The notes: generated by a model not told the origin, from the letters alone. DNA of 64,000 nt from Babylonia areolata (GCF_041734735.1 NC_134878.1:17915202-17979201); one strand, 5' to 3'. Shown: positions 32,185 through 46,353, counted from the first letter of the stretch. A program made the numbers and translations.

Positions 32185-34680
32185 GCGCCCCGACCCTCTT
32201 GGGACGGGACCCACCTTCTCGCACAGAAGGAATCAGGAACTTGAAAAGTGAAATAAAGTTTTATTCCTAACAAACAATTGCCAATACAAGAAAATGACAA
32301 AGAAAACCGCCAAACAAAAATTTATTGTTACAAAGTAGGGCATACAACACTCATGCAATCAAAGCACACACATGCACGCGCGCACACACGCACACACACA
32401 CATGATCACACACACAAACTTGGATCCCGAGTGATGACTAATGATGAAAGACAATAGATGTCCTTTCTGCCCTCACTCGGAAGAACATGAGGGAAAGAAG
32501 GGGTGGGGGGACAAACACAAATCTTGACCTCTCCCACCTTCCCCTGACCGCAGACGGTGAGCGGCACTGTCGAAGGGGTTTGGTGGACGAGCTGGATGGA
32601 TGAAGTTCCACATTTGAAGTTTAACAATGACTGCAATGAAGGACGATTTGAAGATGGGAGAAAGGGCGTTGTTTGGGGAGGGTCAAAAGGGTGTGGTTGG
32701 ACCGAGAAACGGGGAAACAACTTGGTGGGGCGGTAGGGAGTAAATGGGCTGTAGTGTCCGCGTTCAACTCAGGACGCAGTCTGGCGAAGGGACGCTGCCG
32801 GCCAGTTTGCCGTCCCAGCGGACTCAGGCGGAAAAGAAAAATACCAAGAATAGGAACAGACCTAAAAGGCCAACGTTACTATGACAGTAATATAACGAAC
32901 TAGTATAAACATTTGAAAAACTATTTTAAGACGAATTCATTATGTTATCTGCGTTAATCACTGCACTTGGCAAAATGGCTCAGTTCCGATGAGTGGTTTA
33001 CATAAACCCCAACCAAATGCAAAACAACAACAACTACAACTACTACTACCACTACTGCCACCACCACCACCATTACTTGGGAAATGAACTTTCCGGGACC
33101 TATTAATATACGGAAAAATTACAACAGTGAATTTTACTCAAAATCCACCCAAAATACTAGGAAGCTTTTTACCTAGGAATAGTAATGATTTAATAAAGTG
33201 CAACAAGAAAATCAATTAACCACGTATAACATCAAACGAGCTAGCCAACTACTTTTACACTTTACAGAATCATTTCGAAAGAGACCCCTTCCTTTTCATC
33301 AAATGTAGCATTCACACAAAAAAACAAGATCAACATTTAAACGTTTAACTAAGCATAATATGTACTAGCTACTCACATGGAACAACTTGTTCCCCTGGTG
33401 GACTTACTCAGGAAACCCGACTTCAACACACACAGGTGTCATACAGAACTGGGCAAGACATATTGCCACACAGAGAACATCCACTTGGATGAAACTTTTG
33501 AGAGCTCTACCGCGCGTCTGCTTTCCAAAAACCAGTTCTAAAATCTCAGCTGCTGCTGCCCTGAGTACAGCTTCATAAAAAAAAATAATAATAAAAAAAA
33601 CTCAGCACGTGAAAACCCAAGAAATGACAATATGCAACTCAAGCACAAAAACACAACACGCATTCGAAGTTTGTACAGTGTACAAATCCATTCACACACA
33701 GGCACACGAAACAGGAAAAAAATCAAAAGGTGAAAAATGTAGTCCATCTCGCGACAGAGAGAATGAATGAAAGGTTTGCAGCTGTTAAGATATTAGCAAG
33801 CTGGCTGACAATTAGCGCATTGGCTGACTTACATGATACACACAAGCAAACATTTTCACGTACCTATATACTCAATACATGTATTCGAATAACGCAGAGT
33901 AAAACTGAAGGAAGCAACATCGCTGATACGTTCACACAACGAGTAACACACAAGAAAATCGACATACACACACACTTAACATGAACGCTATACGTGGATA
34001 ATTCGAGTGAAATAGTTGCATAAACAAAAAACAAATAAAATGTATGAATAAAACGAAAATGATAATGTTTTAAAGGATAATAAGTTAGGTGGCTGCTTGA
34101 TTGGCTGGATGGTTGACCAGTTGGTAGAATAGTTGCCTGGTAGAAGTTTTAAACTCTTGCAGCACTGGTTCACAGGTATTATTATTATCGTATTATTGCT
34201 ATATATCATTATTATATGATATTATTTACACGGGCAGAAATACTCAGCTATAAACAAACACACACAACCTGATATGTTAAAAACGCCAACGAACAAAAGC
34301 ACGTCAAAACCATGAAATCTAACTTCCTCAAGCACGTTTCTGATAACACACAAAACGCCAAACTTTCCGTCACTTGCTCTTCTCCCGAGACAACAGTTTA
34401 TGGCCCAGATAAGCGCACTCGCCAAACGCTTTGGTGTATTTTGTTCGGGAACAAGACACTCACATGACTGCACACTCTCATGAACTTTTTTGGGAACTTT
34501 ATCGTTCACGTTTTTTGTTTGTTTCCTCACGACGGTTCGTTGAGAAATGCAACTAAGCACACACGGATTATGTCCCTCTGGGTGATACGTGATGTGCTTG
34601 TGCTGTGCAGAAAGGCTGTACACGAAATTTGCTGCGATTCAAATGTACGAAAATAACATCGTAATGCATGGTATTACAAT
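32184..34680. other. Gene-free stretch
   Basis: No exon or named repeat could be supported. Short (CA/CG) runs occur near 32366-32412 and trinucleotide runs near 33030-33075. A faint TTGGCTGGATGG-type repeat lies near 34095-34135. Confidence 0.4.
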
Positions 34681-34688
34681 GCCCTACA

Positions 34689-34752
<64 letters not shown>
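34689..34752. repeat. (CT)n(CA)n microsatellite
   Basis: (TC)n of about 34 bases followed directly by (AC)n of about 28 bases. Confidence 0.95.
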
Positions 34753-34754
<2 letters not shown>

Positions 34755-35039
34755 GAGTTTCCGTGTGAAAAACTGCCTTCCTCGAAAAGAGGGCTTCGCT
34801 ACAGTTCAACGACACACAGAAAAAGCAACAACATAACATCAATCTAACAGTCTCAGGGCTGGTTTTTTCCCATGCCGTGAGTTCTTTACGTGCACGCAGA
34901 CGGGGAGACGGGAGCGTGGGGGCGTGGGGGGTGCAGGTGGGGTGGGGTGTGTGGGGTCTCTTACCACACAGAGATGTCAAAGTGAACAAAGATGCCTCAG
35001 CCAGGAAGGAAATGTCTCCATAATCGGACATGTCTCTGA

Positions 35040-36612
35040 CACCAGAATGATGTATGTAACAATACAATCTTTAACAACAGAGAGGTTCTCTGACAAAAAG
35101 AGAGACAACAAGGATCCTCCAACAACAAAAGATGACTTTAACAATACGGATCATCTAACAGGACGTGTTTCTGGCATTAGAGATCATCCAACAACAAGAG
35201 ATATCTTGACAACAGGGATCATTTAACAAGAGATGTCTCGACAACAGAGATCATTTAACAACAAGATATGTTTCGACAACAGAAATCATTTAACAAGAGA
35301 TGTCTCGACAACAGAGAACATTTAACAACAAGAGATGTCTCGATAACAGAGATTACTTTAGAACGAGAGATGTATCGACAACAGAGATCCTTTAACAACA
35401 AGAGATGTCTCGACAACAGAGAGCATTTAACAATAATGGGTGTCTCTGACAGCATAAATCATCTAACAAGAGATGTATCTGACAACACAAATCCTCTAAC
35501 AACAAGAGATGTCTCTGGCAACATAAATCATCTAACAACAACAGATGTCTCTGACAGCATAAATCCTCTAACAACAAGAGATGTTTCTGACAACACAAAT
35601 CCTCTAACAACAAGAGATGTCCCTGACAACATAAATCCTCTAACAACAACAGATGTCTCTGGCAACATAAATCCTCTAACAAGAGATGTCTCTGACAGCA
35701 GAAATCCTCTAACAACAAGAGATGTCTCAGACAATATGATTTTACCCTCTAACAACAAGAGATGTCTCAGACAATATAAAATTACCCTCTAACAACAAGA
35801 GATGTCTCAGACAATAGAAATCCTCTAAAACAAGAGATGTCTCAGACAACAGAAATCCTCTAACAACAAGAGATGTCTCAGACAATAGAAATCCTTTAAC
35901 AACAAGAGATATCTCAGACAATAGATATCCTCTAACAACAAGAGATGTCTCAGACAATAGAAATCCTTTAACAACAAGAGATATCTCAGACAATAGAAAT
36001 CCTCTAACAATAAAGAGATGTCTCAGACAATAGAAATCCTCTAACAACAAGAGATGTCTCAGACAATAGAAATCCTCTAACAACAAGAGATATCTCAGAC
36101 AATAGAAATCCTCTAACAAGAGATGTCTGTTACAATAGAAATGCTCTAACAACAAGAGATGTCTCTTACAATAGAAATGCTCTAACAACAAGAGATGTCT
36201 CAGACAATAGAAATGCTCTAACAACAAGAGATGTCTCAGACACTAGAAATGCTGAAACAACAAGGGATGTCCTTATCAACACAGATCCTTTACCATCAAG
36301 AGATGTCTCAGACAATAGAAATCATCTAACAACAAGAGATGTCTCTGACATCGGAAATGCTCTAACAACAAGAGAGATGCCTCAAACAATATAAATTTAT
36401 CCTCTAACAACAAGAGATATCTCAGACAATAGAAATGCTCTAAGAACAAGGGATATCTCAGACAATAGAAATGCTCTAAGAACAAGGGATATCTCAGACA
36501 ATAGAAATGCTCTAAGAACAAGGGATATCTCAGACAATAGAAATGCTCTAACAACAAGGGATGTCCCTATCAACACAGATCCTTTAACAACAAGAGATGT
36601 CGGCAATGTCCA
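35040..36612. repeat. 36-bp minisatellite
   Basis: About 40 head-to-tail copies of a unit such as TCTAACAACAAGAGATGTCT plus CAGACAATAGAAATCC, with 33-bp variants lacking one AAC. The left end is older and more diverged; the right end (about 36410-36560) has four nearly identical 39-bp copies starting CTAAGAACAAGGGATATC. Because most length changes are multiples of three, open frames of up to 174 codons appear on both strands; none resembles a known protein. Confidence 0.95.
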
Positions 36613-38260
36613 CAGTTCTTCCCCTGTGTTCTTTCCATTCAGTTTCGTTCCGAAGACGGAAAAGTTGTAAATTTGTATAATAACATCGTAATGTATATAT
36701 TTCTTATTTGTTTATGTATTTATTAAGATGTTTCACTACAGCGCATATTCTGGAAGCTCTATGCATTTTACAACATCATGTCATTGCCAACATTGTTGCA
36801 TGTTTCCATGACACTTTTCATTTCTCTTTTCCTGTCCATTTGCAGGTAACCCTGTATAACGACCACAGCAGAAAGATGTTGATGAATGAATGTAAGATTT
36901 GTGGAATGGATGGGTGAATGATGAGGAATTAAAAAATTGTTGAAAGAAAAAACATTAGAAAATAAAAAGAAAAAAAAGTTTATTAACGTAGGCCTATACG
37001 TCTAACATTAACAGAAAAAAAATGTATACATTTCTTCCTCTCTCGAATCACGCAAAGAAGGTCAGGCAAAGAGTGAAGGGGGCATATACAGCAATGCTAT
37101 TAAGCAAGTTACAAGTTTGTTCGCCTTAAAAACAGATAAGTATTGGGGAAGAAATGTGGATATTGCTGATGTCACTTACACGAAAATCCTCTAACAACAA
37201 GAGATGTCTCAAGGTGCGCCGCACTGTCCTCAGTGTTCACATCAACCCAGAATTCACAGAAAAATCGAAATTTCACGGACAGAAACACGAGCGTGTGGAT
37301 ACAACACAACGCAAATCAACTTTTAAAATCTCTCTCTCTCTCTCTCTCTCTCAGCACAATGCAATCCAACAAACACACGAGACAAACATTCAACACAACA
37401 TAGACGTGAACAACAGACCACCGGTCCACGCCAACAGTACAGAAAAGAGAATCAAAACACAAACTCACAGTTTCAAAATGAAACACGAAGATCATCACAC
37501 AAACTCGCGCAGTATTGGCAATAACCACAACCAGCGCTAAAATTACTCTGCGACGAATCACCGGGGAAAGAAAATGAAACGAAAAAAAAAAGAAGAAAAA
37601 AAAACCCAAAAAAACTAAACAAACAAAAAACACATAGTAATAGTAAACACATAGCTTAGCTTTAGGGAAATAGATAGTCACTGCATCCCCCCATTCTTGT
37701 TTTGTTAATGAAGTGGTGACATATACAAACTGTTGTCGAGTCAATAAGGAAAAAAATATCGACATGCTGTAGCGCCATGACAAAAAGGCAAATCAGGACA
37801 GGAATTCGGTGACATTTACGGAAAATCAAAAAAGAAAAAGAAAAGAGTGCGTGCGCGCGCTAGCGTTTTTGTGTATGAGAACGCGCTTTTTTTTTTGTTG
37901 AGGGTTGGATCGCGTGGCTTGTTGTCGCATTAAGCCACTCACACCTTTTCAACATACTGTAAAATATACTTTGTTTCGTTCGCTCGCGCGCGCGCGTGCG
38001 CGCACGCATACACGCACACACACACATACACAGAGAAGAGGAGAAAGTAGTTGAGTAAACAAATGCAAGTAAACTTTTCCGTCATTTTGAAAGTGACTTA
38101 AAACTAAAATAAGCAATGCAACATTAAACTTTAAACCATTCACAAAACATGCTGCTCTAACGGGGTCAGCCGTATGTTCCCCCATGTCTATATTTTCTTC
38201 TTCTTCATTTTTACTTCTTTTTTCTTTTTCTATTGTTCTTGTCACTTTTGTGCATTATTA
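36613..38260. other. Gene-free stretch with one stray 36-bp unit
   Basis: A single copy of the 36-bp unit (CCTCTAACAACAAGAGATGT) lies at about 37184-37212, 570 bases outside the array. A CT run is at 37329-37352 and a CG/CA tract at about 37983-38032. No gene is supported. Confidence 0.5.
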
Positions 38261-39150
38261 TGTCTTGGCAGGTGTTTGACCGCTACCTGATAACTACTGC
38301 CCACTGTGTTCAACACGCATACTTTGTGACGGTTTTGCAGAATTACGACTTCTTGGTTGGATTTAACCATGGCCCTCGTAAAATAGCCATGATTTGACCG
38401 TTAACTCACTCAGTACGGCCAGTCCTCTTTTCTCCTCTACACAGACCCCTCGGATGTCCAGTGGGTGTCTGAATGACCCAACATTTAGCTTCCGTCGTCA
38501 GAATTGTGGTGTTCTTTGTCAACATTCACCTCTTCAGTATAAGAGCCTTCCGCTTGCACTATGTTGATGATGGTAACTGGGGTGAAACGCTGTTAACGTC
38601 ATCTCTTTCGCCGTTCGTATGGAGAGAGTTAAAAGCTGACAACTATCGACTACTGCTGGCCAAGACTTACCACAATCTGCCACTGCTGTCCACTAATGAC
38701 ACCACACAAGTGTTCAGATTGCTTTATTATGTCATAGTTTTGCATCACTGAAAGACGTCTTGAGAGGTTTTCGACCGCTGATTGACCACTGTTGAACACT
38801 AACTGCTCAGATTGTATCATTTTGTGACTTATACATTACTGAGACTTATCAACATGATCAGACCATTAACTGACCACTACCGACAACTGCTTACCATTGA
38901 TGACCATTACTGACCACTGCCTAAAAGTTTTCGGAATGCATCCTTTTATTGTTCATTACTGTTCATGCAAAATTTGGACCTCTCAACCGTCTTTCACTAT
39001 TCACTGACAATTACCGACCACACACCAATGCGTTGTGTTATCTTTCCGCATTAGGAATACTATCTTATGCAGTGTTATTACCTCTTCACCAGTTTTGACC
39101 ACTGACCACGACTCAGTGACCAATGCTGACCATTTACCAATACACAAAAG
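38260..39150. repeat. Degenerate TGACCACTACTGACC-type repeat split by a MITE
   Basis: Diverged short units like CTGACCACTA and TTGACCACTG recur on both sides of the MITE at 38402-38632. The host array is therefore older than the insertion. Confidence 0.5.
38402..38632. mobile_element. TTAA-flanked MITE (piggyBac-like), 231 bp
   Basis: The element begins TTAACTCACTCAGTACGGC and ends, on the other strand, TTAACTCTCTCCATACG, so the termini are imperfect inverted repeats and both ends carry TTAA. Removing it joins TTTGACCG to TTAAAAGCTGAC within a degenerate repeat, as expected for insertion into a TTAA target. There is no coding capacity. The assignment to piggyBac-type transposition rests on the TTAA target. 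Confidence 0.65.
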
Positions 39151-42100
39151 TGTACGTATGATGAAACATAGACCCCGAGGGACATAGCCTTTGAGGACTA
39201 TACAGCTGGGAAATACAGATCTGGTGGCACATAGACCTGGAAGAATATATATCTACCTAAAAAGATGCTGGGAGAACATAGATCTGAGGGAATATAGACC
39301 AGGGGGCGGGGTGTGGGTGGGGGACTTAGCTCTGGGGGAACATAGGTCTGCGGGAAATATACGCATATTCCCACTCAAACCACAATGACAGCTAAAATAA
39401 AACACAGAGAGTTTTAAAATTTAATGTCCACTTTATATCATTTGAAGATACGATGGTATTCACACATCTCAAACACGGAAATATGTCTGTGGTGGCACGC
39501 ACAACAGTCCTCGTGAAACCACAGTGAAGTGATGTTTCGGTGGTGTTGACAGTGCACGCATGCAAGCAGGCTCGCGCGCGCACATACACACACACAAAGC
39601 GGAGGAGCGAAATGCAAAGAAAGCTCGGTCACTGCCCAACAATGAAAAAACACTTTGGAAATAGCGAACTACAACAAAGACGAGCCTGGCCGTAGACAAT
39701 GCGACAACTCAAGCCGGAAATATTTCGGACACTTGTCACAGGGCAAGCAACCAGTCGTCTCCCTTTCCGTGTGTTGAACCGTACTCTGCGCGCGCGCGTG
39801 TGTGTGTGTGTGTGTTTCTCGCATATTTCCTCGTCGTCATGTACTTCCCTTTCCGTAGCAGCCTCCTGTCAAATGTCCACTTATTTATGAAGAGCAGGTG
39901 AAAAAAAAATGAAATAAGATAAAAAGTAATAATAGATTTTAAAAAAACAAAAACCGTGGTGTCCAGCTTATTCCTGGTGCCGTGGCAACAATCGCCCACT
40001 ATGATATATTCTAGCGATACCAACTTCAGTTTTGTGTAAGAGTCAAAAAGTGTGGACTGATTCATGTACGCTAGACCACGACAAATTTCCTATTAAAAAA
40101 AAAGAAAGAAAGAAAAAAGAAAAAAAAGGCAGATGCATGAACTACGCACAAAACCAACGCGCTGGGTCAGGGCTTGAGAGCCAAGTGAATGCTATATACC
40201 TCTGTGAGTGTACTTCGTCTGTGGTGGATGTCCCAATGCGTAACTTTGTGTTGCCAACGTTACATCATATTGCGTGATGTCTGTGATATATTTGTGTTGT
40301 ATTCTCTACTTAAGTTTGATTTGCAATGATGATATCAAACGCGTGTATGGAATTCTATTGACACTCAGACTTCCATCAAAGAGGTCTTCCAATCCACACA
40401 CCCCCCCACATCCCCGCATTGAAAACAACAACAAAAAACAAACAACAAAAACAACAACAACAAAAACCCGCTGATGTGAAATACACGCGCCTCTCAGCTG
40501 TGAGCTATGATTACTGATCCCCAGAATTCACTTGACAATTCACAAAAGGAAAATAGAGTAACTAATCAATGACACTCCACTCATCCTCAAAATGATAATT
40601 TAAGAACTGTGAACAAATGCAGAGGCCAAACAACAAATCTGCTCAATGCACACAGATTCAAAGTCTGATCCTTTTGAGGAGTGTTGAGGATATAAAAACA
40701 AATTAGATAAATGAGTGTTTCATTTTACTTATGTTTACAAAGTGGTATTAGACAAAAAAACAACGTGCAATGGAACAACATGTAAAATGCTAAAATAACG
40801 TTCAACAGTCTACAAAAGATTTGAGGATTTCCAGCCAAAAAAAAAACAACCCAGTCATATCAGTGGCCTTACTATACAGAACTTCCTTGACAAACATGCT
40901 CACGTTGGTAACCTAGTTCACTGAAAGTAATTCATCACACGGGAAGATTCATTCTGGGGAAAGTGACCACGTTGGATGACTATCTGGTGATAGCGGAGGT
41001 ATGCGACTTTCGGAGTGTCTCCCCTCTGTTTCTTTGTCGTGTAGTTGGCCCTCGGTATTCTTCGTTTTGTAGCAGTCAATCCCATTGAAAAATCAGTATA
41101 GGTTTCTTCCAGTGTTTACATACTTCAAACGGTTTAAACACTTTCGTTTGTAACTAACAGAGTAAGTTCCGTTTTTGTTGTGGAAGAAAGGATCAGCAGA
41201 ACACATCTGATCGTGAATACGGAAGGAAACAACGCTCCCCAAACCTTAGTGAGAACTCATCATGTAACTAATATCAAACAGGTCTATTGTTACACACCAA
41301 TGCCTTTCAGTCAAACGAACCAGACGATTTTGTTTAAAACATAATTACTTAACAAGTAACATTCAACTGAAAACTCTCTTTGCAATAACAAACCTCAACA
41401 TCTTGAGGTGAATATATCATGTTCTGAACAATTTCCTTTCACTTCCAGTCTTTCACAACCGTCTTTGTGACATATAGCCATCGATACAGGAGAGGTATAC
41501 CTACTTACCTCTACCCTTTCGTGACCCATTGCCTTCAGCCGAGTTCCATCGCCATTGAACGGTTAGTTATGGCTTCCTGTTTACTTTCGTACAACGTAGG
41601 AAGTTGGAGACGAATGGCAATGAAACGATACTTTTTTCTTCTCTTTTCTTTCTTTCGTTTGTTCTCTTGCATGCTGCACAGCCGACCAATACACAGATCA
41701 ATCAGGCATCGTTGGGATGACTCTCACATTGTTTTCATGGATCTTTGACAAAGTAAAAAATGTGTCCCTCGGCACTAGAGTTTCCAATGATAGATACGAC
41801 TCCACTGAACTGGCATGCACTGACACTCACTGAACTAATTTAATTTTCGGTGAGTTTTCCTCGTCACTCGATGTCAGCTTATTCAGCGGTACGAGTTGCT
41901 CACACATGCACACACAAATGAGATTGGTATTCACACGCGCGCGCACACACACACACACGCACACACACGCACGCACGCACGCACACACACACACACACAC
42001 ACACACAAACCAAACAAGAATTATGATTAAGAAGCTCGTTACATCATAAACAACATTCGTTTCTAAAAAGGGGAAAATTCTTAATCTTTTCGCCAAAAAC

Positions 42101-43059
42101 CTGACATTAATACTTCATTCAAAAACAGCTTTTGTACAATATATATATAAAAGAAAACAACATTAACGACAACAACAACAACAAAACAGGCAGATTCCAC
42201 GAATGATTTTTTACAAGACAAAACCTTTTTTGTGGAGGGTGGGGGAGTGACCATCTGAATCGTACATGATTTAAACTTGTGGAAGCGGATTTCAAATCGT
42301 CACAGATTTCTGGCTGTTCTTGAAATGACTTGAAAGACTTAAAAGCAAAAACAAAACCTTGTCTTTAAACAGAATTAACATTTCCATCGAAACAGACACT
42401 TTACGACTGTAAAGAAGTTTCGTTAATGCTTTCAAGTAGGCCCAATAAAAAAAAAACAAATTAAAACTAAAGAAACTTAGAACTTTTCTCAACATGTAAA
42501 TGCGAAAAACAAACGGAAAAAAGTATCCATATCACACGACTATTGAGTATGAAAAACACCCAACAGAAATACATAATTCATGCATAAATAACTATGGGAA
42601 ACAAACAAAATGCATGAAGAACAAAGAAACAAATTCACATTGTTTGAATAAATATAATTCACAAACAAAAATAGTCTCAAATTTTCACCGTTATGCAAAA
42701 TCAGCCTGAAACGTGTAACACATATGGAAAACAACAACAACAAAACCACACACACACACACACACACACAGAGCCATGTTGTTTCTTAATTTTATTTCGT
42801 TAGCAATACGATCACAATGGAATGTACCATAACACACATTTTTGATCAAACTACGAAACACAAATACTCAAGTCCCGTCACGGCATCTGCAAATGCAGCA
42901 AAACTTCAACCCAAATAATTCATTAGTCATTTCCACAACAGGCTGCCTACCTGGGTAGAGCCAACTGACTGCTGATATTGTGCGCTCATCATTCGTTTCC
43001 TGTGTCATTCATTCAGATTTCAGGCATGCACACTCAGACAAACATGTATCATTTTACGT
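39151..43059. other. Gene-free stretch with CA/CG microsatellites
   Basis: No exon is supported. A partial SINE lies at 40129-40179. (CG)/(GT) runs lie at 39789-39815 and (CA)/(CG) runs at about 41936-42006. A/T-rich DNA fills the rest. Confidence 0.4.
40129..40179 (+). mobile_element. SINE family A, 3' remnant
   Basis: Only the last 50 bases of the element remain (GCAGATGCATGAAC to GGTCAGGGCTTGAGA), diverged from the other copies. Confidence 0.6.
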
Positions 43060-43376
43060 GTATGACCGTTTCGTATATTTACCCCACCATGTTGGCAGCC
43101 ATACTCCGTTTTCAGGGGTGTGTATTCTGGATATGTTCTTGTTTCCATAACCCACCGAACGCTGACATGGATTACAGGATCTTAAACGTGCGTATATGAT
43201 CTTCTGCCTGCGTATACACACGAAGTGGGTTCAGGCACAAGCACATAAGTTGACCTAGGAGATCTGAAAAAAATCTCCACCCTTTACCCAGCAGGCGCCG
43301 TTACCGAGATTCGAATCCAGGACCCTCAGATTGAAAGTTCAACGGTTTAACCACTCGGCTATTGCGCCCGTCGGGT
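43060..43376 (-). mobile_element. tRNA-derived SINE (family B), near full length
   Basis: On the minus strand the head reads GGGCGCAATAGCCGAGTGG (A box) and, about 45 bases later, GGATTCGAATCTCGG (B box), a good tRNA-like module. A body with GGGTGGAGATTTTTTTCAGA, ATGTCAGCGTTCGGTGGG and GAAAACGGAGTATGGCTGCC follows. Pieces of the same body recur at 54011 and 60885, so it is a dispersed SINE rather than a functional tRNA gene. Confidence 0.75.
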
Positions 43377-43507
43377 CGCAAGGTCGGAAGTATGGTTCTG
43401 TTGTGTGTTTTTTTGGTTTTTTGTTGTTGTTGTTTTTTTGTCTTTTCTGTACCTCTTATTTATCTCCGTGTGCTCGCTGGTGGCAAGCTCTGAGCAACAA
43501 TGGCTTG

Positions 43508-43509
<2 letters not shown>

Positions 43510-43553
<44 letters not shown>

Positions 43554-43613
43554 CCTTATTATAAAACATACCTATAAAAAAATCGATGTAAAATAACATA
43601 TACACTGATGAGC

Positions 43614-43652
<39 letters not shown>
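43510..43652. repeat. (GT)n and (CA)n pair of microsatellites
   Basis: (GT)n at about 43510-43553 and (CA)n at about 43617-43650, 64 bases apart and complementary, so they could pair as an inverted repeat. Confidence 0.95.
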
Positions 43653-43653
<1 letters not shown>

Positions 43654-44516
43654 TACGTATATCCTTAAAAGTTCGACTCCCATTAACATAATTACCTGAA
43701 AAAAAGGTGCGTCAAAGGGGAAAAAACCTTTAATACAATACACAGTAAGGTCATTGTCTTTCTGTTTAATACAATTGACCATGGTCCCGTGTCACATACA
43801 TTTAGCAAAGGAAAAGAACCAACGACATCAATGAGAATAGAAAATATAATGGCAACAAGTAACATTTGTAAAATAAGGTTAATTTGTTACAGTAAGCCAT
43901 GAAATAAAAGAATAAAGTTGTTGTATTCTAATAAGCGTTAGATGACGAAATACGTTGTGACAGAAATGAAAGAAAAGAAGTCAGAAAAGAATTTATCAAA
44001 AAGAAGTAGAAAATGCATTCCACCCAAAGCGAAGTCACCAGGTTTCAAGACTGAAATGCATAACTTCTCATAGTACTTCAGCACATAAAACAATTCGATA
44101 TAAAACAAAAACAAAATAGAACATACAAAGAAAATTTTTCAACAAATTAAAAACCGTCATAGCATGATAAACATAAAATTCTCTTATGGAGATAATACAG
44201 TATTCCATGTCATCAGGTCAACGACACATGCACACACTACGCTACGCCAATGATGAGGCAGTTGAAGTTATTTTCATTGTGTGTGCAATCTTACCCTGTA
44301 TTTTTTACTTTCCAGCTTACAGTATATTTGTTTTTTGAATGTCTTGTTATATAACTCGTGCTCACCAAAAATAATAAAAACAAACAAACAGAATAAAACA
44401 AACAAACAAGTATAACCAAAAGAAAACAAACACAAAAGTCATCAAGAAATGGACTTCGTTCCTCATCCACTTGAAATTATTCTTCATGTAAATCCCTTTG
44501 TTTTTAAACATAAGGT

Positions 44517-44569
<53 letters not shown>

Positions 44570-45121
44570 TACACACACACACACTGAACAACGCATGCAG
44601 ATTATACCATAACACCGAGTTATATGGCTCAACATCACGACAACACAATTATGTATTCGAACCTTAGAAATAACCTGTTATCTGAGTTTGAGACAGTATC
44701 CTGACTATACCACCCAAAATAAAACTCAGTAACTGGCAGGGCCAAGATAGTCCTGCAAGGAACCGCACAAGGAAATAAAATGAGAGGCGGACTGACAACA
44801 AAAAACCCCAAAAAACATGGGAGGACAATATACCCAAATGGACAATGAGCGTGGCCATGAGAGGGACGAGGGAGATGGAGAAATAGAGACAGCTGGTTGA
44901 CAGGTCAACAGTGGTGCTCATATGGTCGGTGACTGTGTGAGAAGGAAGAACTGGTTGATTTCTGACAGAACTATCTGAAGAGATTTCAAAATACTGAGCT
45001 CGCCGAGGAGAACATAAACGCATATGATTCCTTGCATTTCTCTTCTCGTGTATGAGCGTGAAATGTCTGCGTCCACAAGCGTGTGTGTAGGAGGGGGGCA
45101 GGGGGGTGGGGTGGAGATGAT

Positions 45122-45153
<32 letters not shown>

Positions 45154-45300
45154 ACTGTCGCGGAAAACATTGTTTCTTGTTGTTGTTGTTTTTTATGTAC
45201 ACGTATGATGCGTTTTCTTTCCATCTGTAGATATTTTTGTTGGCCGTTGCGTGTAAAACCATATGAACGGGAGCCAATGTTTTTAACGGGCTTGAATGTG
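43653..45300. other. Gene-free stretch
   Basis: No exon is supported. A (CA)n of about 66 bases lies at 44519-44584 and a (GT)n at 45125-45154. The rest is A/T-rich. Confidence 0.4.
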
Positions 45301-45317
45301 AGTGACCTCTGCTAGGT

Positions 45318-46353
45318 GTCGCACTGCCCTTCAAACGGGTTGCGGCAGATGCTAAGAAAACTCCACAACAGTAACAACCTGCTGGTTGGTGCCATCGTTG
45401 GGACCGGTCATTTTTACAACATTTTTTGTTGTGCTGTTCAGTTTGTACAGATGGTTCAGGCGTCAGCCTAAGATCGTCTCACGAGGGGAAGAACGGTTCT
45501 GTCATGCCTCGGATTTCTTTTGTCTTCTATGCAAACAGCATCTAGGACAGAAGACTGGATCAAATGACCACAAGATCCCGGTGTCCTATTTTCCCACTGT
45601 TTCCCACCATTTTCCTCACTGTCTCTTCGGCGCAACGCTTGGGAGGTCGGCGCTACACGATGAGGGTCGGCACTACGTTTTACAGATCTACTCTACACCC
45701 GTCAATCTGTACTGCACTTGGCGGTTCAGCGCTGCCTCAGTGCTGTGGACGCCACATCAGCACTGCACCTGGAACGTTGACACTACGTTCTCCTACGTCA
45801 CTTGTACCATCTCCCTTCTCCCCTGACGTTAACACTGCTCTCCGTCTGCGGTGTAGGAGAGGAAGGGGCTGAGGATCGTCGTATGTCACGTTACCCCTTC
45901 TCCCTGGAGGGAGAAAGGGATAGTTCATCTCCAGTTATTTTTCTCTTCTCATTTCACTGCCTCGTTCAGCTTTTGGTTATCAAGTGTTCATTCAGTGTCA
46001 TAGTGAGTACGTTCCGCCGTTCCTCTTAACTTATTTACTACTTTAGGAGAATGCCTAAGTTACTTATGTATGATCTGAAATGTTGATGTGATACAATATT
46101 TTTGCAGTGTTGAATCTGGTCTTTTCATTGTCTCTTCATCTTCATAATTTCAGCAGCCAACGCAGCTGCAGAAGCCGATCATTACCATTATTCCTCTTTT
46201 CACCATATACATTGTTGTTATATATTCTACATTGTTGGGGTTTGTTTATTTTGGGAGAAATAAAACTTAACTTTATTAATCTTCATTCCTGGGTTCTTGA
46301 CTTCCTCTGTGTGAGAGGTATACGCTCTAGCTAATCCGGGTAGGGCGCAACAG
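45318..46353 (+). mobile_element. Possible solo LTR, about 1 kb
   Basis: The stretch starts TGTCGCACTGCCC and ends GGGTAGGGCGCAACA, so the ends form a rough inverted TG...CA pair. A polyadenylation signal (AATAAAACTTAAC) lies about 95 bases before the right end, as in many LTRs. No internal retroviral-type region is attached. Identification is tentative; a GTGAC pentamer occurs near both ends but is not at the exact left edge. Confidence 0.3.

Noticed and set aside
35268-35792. 174-codon open frame in the 36-bp array
   Set aside because: It arises from unit lengths that are multiples of three. No homology, start context or splice partner supports a gene.
43300-43376. Functional tRNA gene on the minus strand
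   Set aside because: The A and B boxes are good, but the tRNA-like part continues into a body found elsewhere in the window without the head, so it is a SINE.
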